From: Phoronis pallida
Taxonomy: Eukaryota > Phoronida > Phoronidae
Direction of reading: 5' to 3'
DNA: 14,445 bases
NCBI GenBank assembly: GCA_028565715.1
Contig: JAOXYC010070006.1
Span: 1-14,445, forward strand
Shown here: positions 1 to 9,200 of the stretch, piece after piece
Layout of the letters: every line of letters starts with the position of its first letter
Numbering within the stretch: the first letter of the stretch is position 1
Notes under the pieces: generated by a model
Seen by the model: only the letters and a program-made list of their open reading frames with translations
Databases searched by the model: none
Told to the model about the DNA's origin: nothing
Position numbers and translations under genes: made by a program

Positions 1-57
1 CATCATCATCCCAATCATCATCACCATCACAATCATCATAATCATCACCATCACATT
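1..57. repeat. CAT/ATC trinucleotide microsatellite (edge)
   Basis: An imperfect run of cat/atc triplets, with occasional cac and aat variants, begins at the left edge and fades by about position 57. It is an interrupted simple repeat in the intron and probably continues beyond the window. Confidence 0.9.
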
Positions 58-225
58 GCCTTTTAGAGCATAGTGCGACAATGAAAGAGAATACATCAAA
101 CTTAGGCACGACACAGTGTGATCAGTTTAAAAGTTTATTGCTTTATTAGCAGCAACTTGAACATTCTAAGAACAAAAAGTTTAATCATTACTATTTTGTT
201 TTTGTTATCAGAGACAGCATTCTGT

Positions 226-231
226 ACTTAC
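226..231 (-). promoter_or_regulatory. Splice donor GTAAGT at the end of the giant exon
   Basis: On the minus strand the sequence reads ATCAAG|GTAAGT, a near-perfect donor. It falls between codons (phase 0), and the open frame stops only seven codons further on (TGA at 210-208). The last residues before it are helical and charged, and the protein is expected to continue into a downstream exon. Reading through instead would add only VSTECCL, which looks like intron translation. Confidence 0.85.
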
Positions 232-3200
232 CTTGATAACACTTTCCACTTGTTTCACAATGTGTTGAATATGCCGCAGTTGAATATTTGGTCTGAGTAT
301 AGTAGCAAGATCCTTCATGAATAGATCGTCTTCTGGGGTACCAGTTGTGGGTGTCTGCGTCTCTAGAAGTCTCATCAGTGTTTGAGTTTCATCGACGTCG
401 TCAGTGGCTGAGAATATGTACCTGTAAATAAATCGCCGAAGCAATTTTGCAACGGAAGAGAGATCCATGCTCGATGTCGTCAACTGCGACTGCACGTCCT
501 CAAGTGCTGTTTCGTCCATAACTTCACAGAACTTGTCGTTCAGTTTATATTCAGCGTTATGAGACATCATGTCTTCTAGTGTATCATAGAATGAGCATAT
601 ATGGCTGAAGTTTAGTCTTGTCTGCGGCATCAGTTCGATAGGAAACTTGCTACCCATTGCTTTGTACGATTCATTCGCAAATGTCAGAATGGACGTTGTA
701 TCACCGCTTCCTTGCTGCCAAGAGTCTCTAGGTGTTCTTTGCCACAGCTTAATGATATTATCTAAATGTATCTTCAGTGCCTTTGTATAACTTGGAGTGT
801 CTTCATTGATTTGTCTAAGCTGTGTGACTGCAGTCTCTGGTAGGGGCTGTTGTTTAATGACTGATTTGAAGTACGTCACATCACTTGATGTGGTTGGTAA
901 TTCATACGCGAATGCAAACATGGGGAAGTTGTCATCAAGTTGGAGGTGTGCTTTCCCGAATACATATAGTTTAGACAACCTCATTTCAATTGTTGTGAAG
1001 TCAAACTGTATGTCATATCCCATTCCGTAAGAAGTGTTAAACTGAGACCAACCCAACAATTCTTCCCTCCATTCCTCAGCCCATTTGCATTGAATAATTT
1101 GCCTTGTTGATGCCTCGTGGATCGGAACAATGGGTATCGCAGCCGCTTTCAAATCACGGAGCAAAAAGCTTAAAGCCAGACAATTTCCAGATGCTGCAAT
1201 TTCCAGAACCTTTTCTAGAAAGTCATTCTGGATATCTGAAAGGACTTTGATGATTTTGAAAATCAAAGATTTCTTGTTGAAGACAACACATTCGAGAAAT
1301 GATGATTCCTCCTGCAGTTCAGGTATTTCGCGCAGTGTGACATCCTTTTTGATGAATACTTTGTGATATTTTCGGAGTTGGCTCCATGCTTGAAAGAATT
1401 GAGTCATGACTGTATTTGCCTTGTCTTTGTCTTTCTTGTCCTTGTTCATTCCCGAAATAACATCCGAAACTGTTTTACTGGAATCTTTTCGAGGGATATG
1501 ATGGCTCAACCAACTAGTCACCAATCTTTGCCACTTGACGAGTGGTTTTAAATGGCTCAGGACTGAAAGAATTTCACCCGAATTGAAGAATAACCCAAGA
1601 AAAGGGTACTGTTGCTCCAAACCTCTCAATCTATACTCGCTGTTAAGGAGACTTGTTGATTTGACTGGTGTTATTCTAAATAACAACGACAGAACTTCAG
1701 TAACATGGTCTTGCTGAATATCATTTAACTCAACAATTTGTGATTCAACAGAAACTGCCTCAAAGATTGTCTGTTGCATAACATTTCTAATTATCTGGTG
1801 CCGTCGAGGGATATGTTCATCTAAGATGTTCGTAAAGAACGTTTCCCATTCTTTCTTTTCGTCAGCAGAAGAAAAGCTGCAATTCTTGTTGTTGATAAAC
1901 TGTTGAAGATGTTGAAGCAACCCATGTAGAAGGCAGCAAATCTGATGTGGAGGCAAGGCCAGTAAATTTTCTAAACGACTCCACGTCTTATTCAGTTCTG
2001 CAACAAGCAGTTCAAGTGTTTTCTCATGATGTGAATCTTCCTCACCAGCAATAATTCCTGCTAACCTATGGTTCAGCAATGCAGATCCAGAGACAATGGA
2101 CATGTTCAAAAGCATTCTCAACAGCATAAAAGAGAACCGTGTCATATGATCTGGACATTCAGACATCTGTACATTACGATATAATCCTTTAAGAGGAGAT
2201 GACATGACATTGTGACCAACTGCAACATGGCTTGCACTTGGGACATTGCTAGGAACACCTGTTTTACAAATAGGACACACAGATGAGGTGGTTGCAACTT
2301 TATGGAGGCAGACGCATTCATATGTAGGGATACTGTTTGTCGCCTGGACACGTTCTACGTTACCAAATAGTGATGGAATATACATGTCTCTTAACAGCCT
2401 CGGGTGAAGTAGTGCTTTAGCGAACAAAGACGTCTTGTCATCACTGTAGTCCAACTCAACACCATGAGACACTGTCATGCACATGAGACGGACCATGACT
2501 GACGCTTTCTGGACAGCATGGACGGCACTTCCTGGTGATATGTTCAGTAACGGCAACTCGAATTTAGCTCCTAAAGTCAGGCAATTTACGAGTTTCTCAA
2601 AAAAAGTGGGGAAAGTGCAATCTTTCACCTTTAATGAAATGAATTTTCCAGCCTCTATTTCACTGTCCTTTAATGCTCGGTGACCATAAACTAAGTACAG
2701 ATTATCAGCAATAACGGACAGAAGGGCATATCTCTTATCGGCTGACGTGATTGCCCTGTTGATAAAATCTGACATGGGATTACTCGTTGTTTCGCTTCCA
2801 TCGAGGAGACTCTTAAATGCCTTAACGGCATCTTGGTATTCAGGAACCATGGAAAATAACTTAAATCCGACTGGATTCATCTGCTGGTTTTCAGTCCATT
2901 CGATTTGTTTTAGTGCCGGCATCTCACGAGAGTTTTCATTACAAAAGTAAACCAGACGTTGGAAACTCGAAGTTTCGTGTAACAGAGCTTTGAATAAAAA
3001 GAGACGAACATTCTTCTTTTGAGTATTTATCATGAAGCCTGTGGGCGGCACTTCAACCAAAGTTGAAAGTTCATGTAAGAAATTGTGAGATTCGACGGGT
3101 GAAATTGCGACTTGACGGTGGGTTTGATGATGAGCAAACCTCCGTAGAAACGCCTTTAAAAACGCCACAGATGCCACGAGTCTCAAAGATATCGAAGCAC

Positions 3201-6200
3201 CAGCAAGGTATGTACAGGCTGCTTGAGCGTCTCGCATTACGGACAAATCATCTGCACGCACATTTTTGATTTTGTTTTGGAAAAGGCTTTCCATTACGTC
3301 ACACGTTAGTAATGCTACTGAAGTTCCTGCTCCAATGGAAGAACTGCGAATGATATCTTCAAGCGTCCTCAGGTGTGGATGTTCATCTAGACAATCTTCT
3401 CCATTAAGGAGACTGGTCAGAAATTCACTGAAATCTGTAGGCATTAGACAGCTGATCAGACTGCCAAAGTAATGCAAGCGTTTGTCGATGACCTTTCCTT
3501 CAAGAATCTTTGTCAAAAACACCGTAACAGTATCACCTGTATCATGTGGTGAAGAAATGCACCTGTTCAAATAAAGGCACACGAACTTTTGCACCTCCAA
3601 CAAAGGTGCCCTGTTTTCTTTCACAAGCTTGTCAGTTGTACAAAAGACACTTTCAGCAAAGCTGTGTTCTTCGTCCAAGGCGAAATGGGCGATATTCGTT
3701 ATATCATCCCCATTTAGTTCGTACGGAATATGTAAACACATGACAAAGTCGAGGCAGATGCGCAATAAGTACAAAGATTCCGGTTCACAGCTTACTTTGC
3801 TAGCCACAGACAAAAGTAGATTCACCTTGTACTGCCAGTTGTGAACTCCGTTACAAGCAAGTAAAACGTCTCTTGTTGGATACATTGCTTTGCAGATATT
3901 GTCAACAAGCCATTTAGAAGACAAGACGGGTGTTTCTCTATCGCTTTCGTCTACTGCTTCATACTGGTTGATATCATTTAGCAAGTCAGACATCAGACTA
4001 CCATTGACCTCCATTAAAACGGAAACCAAACGTAAGACGTCTTGTACAACTTCCTGCCGTATCCAGTAATTTGTTACGTGCTGAATAGTGTGCCTTGTGG
4101 GCTCGTGAGAACTATTTGGCTGCTCAATATTAGTTGCCCATCTTGCAACTGTTATTCTAACTTTCCTGTCTAACAATAAATGGTGTTCGCTCGTGACAAT
4201 GTCAAAGAAATCACCAATAAATTCTTTGCAACCGTATCCAACCAGGTTCTCTGTAAAGGTGGGTAGACATTTGAAAAACACGCCCGTGAAATCCGATTGT
4301 TGGGATTCATATATCGATGGCAGTAGTTCACAATCATCTCCGAGATTTCCATCGTCTTCCAAACTCAAATGGTAACGTTGACAAAATATCTCTTTTAGTT
4401 CGTGCATTTTATCAACAAAGAGTTTGCTGAATGGAAACGATAGATCGAGACGAACACCATCAACTTCATAAAACTCAACTTCTCGCTGCGGCGGGAGATC
4501 ATCAACAGAGAAAAGGTGGGGATTTAGAAAAATTTGTCCCCAAAGTTTCGGGTTCTCCCAGAAACTTTCCCACGCAAAAAACTCTTCTATTTTACAAATG
4601 ATCAGCGTCAGAGGTTCGCGAATCGCCTCGCTCAATCTGTTAACGAAGGCATCGAGAATAGTTGACGAGTTAAAAAGTGCGTGAATGTCGCAGGCCAGTT
4701 TCGTTTGCCAACTATTTTGTGAGAACATATCCTCAATACCTCGTTCATTTCCATGGTATTCAGACATCCAAATACAAATTCGCTGAGCAATCAGATCTAT
4801 CAAACCTGTGTTTCGAATGTTTGCTGTTAACTTCGCTAGGCTCTCTGTTGAACGAGGTGACTTTGAATAGTTGATGCGTGAGAACGCCCAAAGCATATTA
4901 TCAACAATGCTCTGATTGGTGTTAAAAAGTGTCTTGTCCTTCACAATGGCAGCAATATCTTTCCCAAGAAATGTTGGGATGTCTGTCATTGGCTCATTCA
5001 AACAATCTATGTGAACAAGTTGCCATCCACTAAGAAAGCTGAATTGCCATCCGTCAACTTGTTCTCTGTCAAGGTGGACAATGATGATAACGTGCTTTTT
5101 ACCTGTGTTCATCAGTTTGTAGTCGGCTCGACATTTTTCAATGATGAATTTAGCTAACAACATGTGTTTCCTATCAAAGGATGGTTTACACTGGAGAACT
5201 AGCATGTCGTCATTGCTGTCAGCCCAATACTTACTGATGACGGAAGTCAGTTGTTTTTCTGATGTGAACGAACTCAGCTTCTCTACTTGACAGGACAGAA
5301 CAGACCTCATGGAATCTTCAACTTGAAACCTGACTGCTGATCGTGTATGAATTACTGCTTGCATCCCAATCTCATCCATATCGTGTTTGTTTTCAAGAGC
5401 ATATTCTATGAAAACACGAAGTCCTCTATGAATAGGAAGCCTGAAGTAGTGCTCGTACCAGAACTTTAACTGTTCTTTATCGTCACTGGCAAGCTCTGAT
5501 TGTGTTGCTCGTAACATTCCGTCAGGCGTGAACAACCACATCAGTTCCTTCTTGCACTCTTCTATGACTCTCAGTCGTGTTTCTTTATTTGTACCACCGA
5601 TCTCAATTTGTTGCCATACATGTAGTACAAGACACGGTAGCATATCGCCATATTTTCCTGTGATAGCACTGGTAGTTTTACATGTTGAAGTCATACCTGG
5701 AACTTCTGTTATTTTCTCTACCCATTCTTTCATTACCCTTATGGCAGCATTTTGATGGTCAGAAAGAAAGTCAAAGTTGAGGAATTGCTTCTCAAACCTA
5801 TTCAGAAACGGTGGATCTGAATAGTCAACTTTATTACAATCCACCAAGACTATGCATTTAAAGTCGTCATTCACATAACAGAGGGGGTTGCTGTAGGGGC
5901 CAAGTGCAACTCTGCACGTTTTGCCAAAAGGGTGGACAGAATAGTTTTGATTTAGCATATCATAAAGGCTCCCATGGATGCTGTCTAAGTCTTTGAGTAC
6001 AAGGATGACCCCTCGCTCCATACACAAGATAATCTTGCTCAATATCCTGTAGTTGTAGTCTTCAGACAAATCATCTTTGAAGTTACTTCCAAAGATGACC
6101 TCGTGTTGCCGATTTTTCAAATCGACAAAACTTTCCAATAGAGGGAGCGCCGAATTATCGCGAGTAATAAGCATGAGATTTCGAGCAGACTTGTCCTTTA

Positions 6201-9200
6201 GGTTGTCTTGTACAAGCTGTTTAATCGGAATGTGTTGTTCACATTTTACCAAAGGATCAACGGAAGCAAGGAACTTGTTCACAATGTCCATGGTTTGTTG
6301 TTTGTAAGTTGAACCGCCAAAATTGCGAAGCAATCCTTCCTTTAAAACATCGACACCAATCTTGCTAGATGATTTGTCACAAAGGTACTTTATCAGAGAG
6401 TAATAATCTCTCAAACCGTGAAAATTACCATGAGCTTCACCTTCCATGTATTCAAAGTACGCCTTCGAAATTGCTTTCAGAAAATTCTTGTTATCTTCAA
6501 ACATCTGACGTGTTGATAGCGATTTTGCTGTCTGATAAAGCTCTGAACTATCGGGTTCTGGTCGTGACAGATGGATCGCCCTATTCATCTTAGCTGCGTC
6601 TAAAGCCCAGTTTGATATTCCAACGACAGCGACATCTATAGGACTACCGTCCACATTTTCCAAGAGACTGTGCAATACCTTAAGAGGGTTACAAGATGAC
6701 TGTTCAGCTAATCCTATTTCATCAAGCAAGACAACAACAAGAAAGTCATCTTCTCTGTTTTTTTGTTTATATCGCTGGGCTTTGTCAAATACCTTGATTA
6801 TCCCTTCCGACGTGGATGACTCTGACCCTTGGAACGAGATCGTGAATAGCTGAGGTAACAATTTGAAAAATGCGTCAGAGGAATCCGGTCCACGTAGGTT
6901 TCTACGTATTAACTGCATTGACAATGACTTACTGCAACCTGGTTTACCCACCACAAAGACTGGAATTTTGTTCAATATGCACACAAGGATGACGAAAACG
7001 TTTTCTCGTAAAGCCGTGTTTTTAGCTGTTTTGTCGGGAAGTTCCATTCTGTTCAAGAGATCGTCTTGTTCTTGATTCACCTTTTCTCGTAAAGCCTGTC
7101 CACTGAACTGTAACCCATGTTTTTTCATACTCGCTGCCACTGTGTTATAGTAGTGGTAGCGCGTTTCGGTTGTTGCTAAACGAGAACAGTAGCAGTGAGT
7201 GAGCGATAAGACGAGGGCATGTATATTCACGTCTTTACCAATTGTATCCGAGGCCCCAATTTCTGATTTCTTCTTTAAATAATAATTTTTGAACCAAATG
7301 AAAAGTGAGATACAACGCCTCACATCTCGTAGGCTGACACACCAGGCGTTCTTTTCATAACTTCTCAGGAAGTGTTGTGAAACAGATAATAAGTCAATAA
7401 CCACTTCGTCGTTGTTAGGAAATATGTCTTTGACCATTCTTGCTATGTATGCCTTCTCATCAGCTTCGCCAAGAGAACCGAAGTCCCACACGTAGTCAAG
7501 CATTGACTCCGGTAGTTGATGCACCCTGTAGACTAGCTTGGAGCGAGTGTCTTTCTTGAATTTTCCTTGAATGCCTGAAGTAGTGATTTTATCATCACTT
7601 CGAATTCTGTATGGATTACACGCTGCAAGAAACACAACGTTTGCAGCGATAACATTTCCGTTATAGGTATGATGGCAAATGATTTCACTAATGAGCCCAA
7701 GGTAGTCACACGTGTTTATTTCGTCCATGAAAAACCAAAACTGCTCGGCTTGATTGGCGTTTGCAAGATTGTTCACCCTCTCAACCTTCTGAATGATAGT
7801 GCGCTCGTCTATTCCCGAGTGCATGTGAAACACTTCAAGATTGGAGCCTGTTGTTTTTGCTAAGTACGATATCAAGCTTGTTTTTCCACACCCAGTCTCG
7901 CCCATGATCAGAACAGGAACACCTGCTTTGATTCTTAGAAAAATAAGAACCATTTTCAAAAGATTGTCAGGAGTTAATGCATACTCCTTTGGTAAGTTTG
8001 GTTGCAAATACGAGCCTGCTCTGACAATATTTTCCAACTCAACTTGAAGCTTTGTCTGATTTAAATCTGAGAAGTCAGGTAGTTCACGTTTCAGTTGATT
8101 GTGAATCAAGTCATAAAGTGGTTTTGGGATTCTTTTGACATCTTTGTACATTGGTGAAATCCTATTAATATCTTGGGATTGAAATATCACGAGGAGATGG
8201 TTGTTGTCTTCCCAGTGAATCATTTCACCTACTCTCTCTACCATTGCACTTGAAATGTCTACAAGTGAACCAGGTAATTCACACTTTCCTTCTACGTCAC
8301 TATAGGCATGTACAGACCTCATTGCAAATGCTGAAAATGCATCAACCATTTCTTTCAAGAGAGTGGTTTTTACGGAATTGTTGTCACCCACCATTATTGC
8401 CAGAACATCTGTGTTGAAGAAGTGGCTTGATGATAACTTTCTCAACTGATCTGCAAGGACTTGGATGAACACATTAACTACTGTAAATGACATGTGTTTG
8501 ATGCCTTTGTAATGCTGTTGGAGTAAAACACGGCACCTGTCAGCAGACAGTGGTACTCTGTTGTCAAAGTCAATGTCGGTGGCGTCCAGAGTATTCTCAT
8601 CCAGGGCACTTAGGTAGTGACATACAACTTGTACAGGACTGCGCACATCTTGTGGAACAACATAGTTACTAAAGTTTTCCCAAATAACGGTCTGACGTTT
8701 GAAAGAAAGACATGTAGGTAGGGAGTTTTGAAGGCATTGTTTCAGACTATTTGCTATTTCAATGCATACATGGGTTGTTGGCAGTACATACACCAAGGTT
8801 CCAGATGTCACGATACCAAGGACAACAAGTTCAAATATAAATGCGTCAAGCTGGTACGGGTCGTCCACCTCACCTAGGTCCAAGTGCAGAAGGGACTTTG
8901 CGTTTGCTTTCGTAAACTGTAATTTACGGACTATTTTCGATTTATCAAAGGGACCATTGATCGGGAAGTGCACTCTTTTTCTATCCTCTCCTCCTGCTTG
9001 TTTGGTTACCAATTCCGTTTTACCAAGTCCAGACACCGGGGATGTTATGGTCCAGACTTTCATACAGTGTTTCTGGGTGCACGTTTCTACTTCACTTCGT
9101 AACAAAGGTTTGGTAAAGCAGGGTTCCCGAAGAATCTGGTCGAAAAAGGAATTCGACATTCTCCTTTTGCAAATTATTGAGAGGAACAGCTCTGGTTGTC

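Larger units (their letters stand above)
1..231 (-). other. Start of the downstream intron
   Basis: This is the sequence following the GTAAGT donor, up to the left edge. It is AT-rich and noncoding, with T-rich runs and a CAT/ATC microsatellite at the end. No acceptor followed by a plausible in-frame exon is visible, so the C-terminal exon(s) of the gene lie outside the window. Confidence 0.75.

Noticed and set aside
2142-2351. 69-residue frame overlapping the RZ finger in another minus-strand frame
   Set aside because: The conserved zinc-finger and flanking pattern is in the main frame, and this is a shadow frame.
3288-3330. Prokaryotic or viral origin for the giant frame
   Set aside because: Spliceosomal introns in matching phase and RNF213-specific signatures point to an animal gene.
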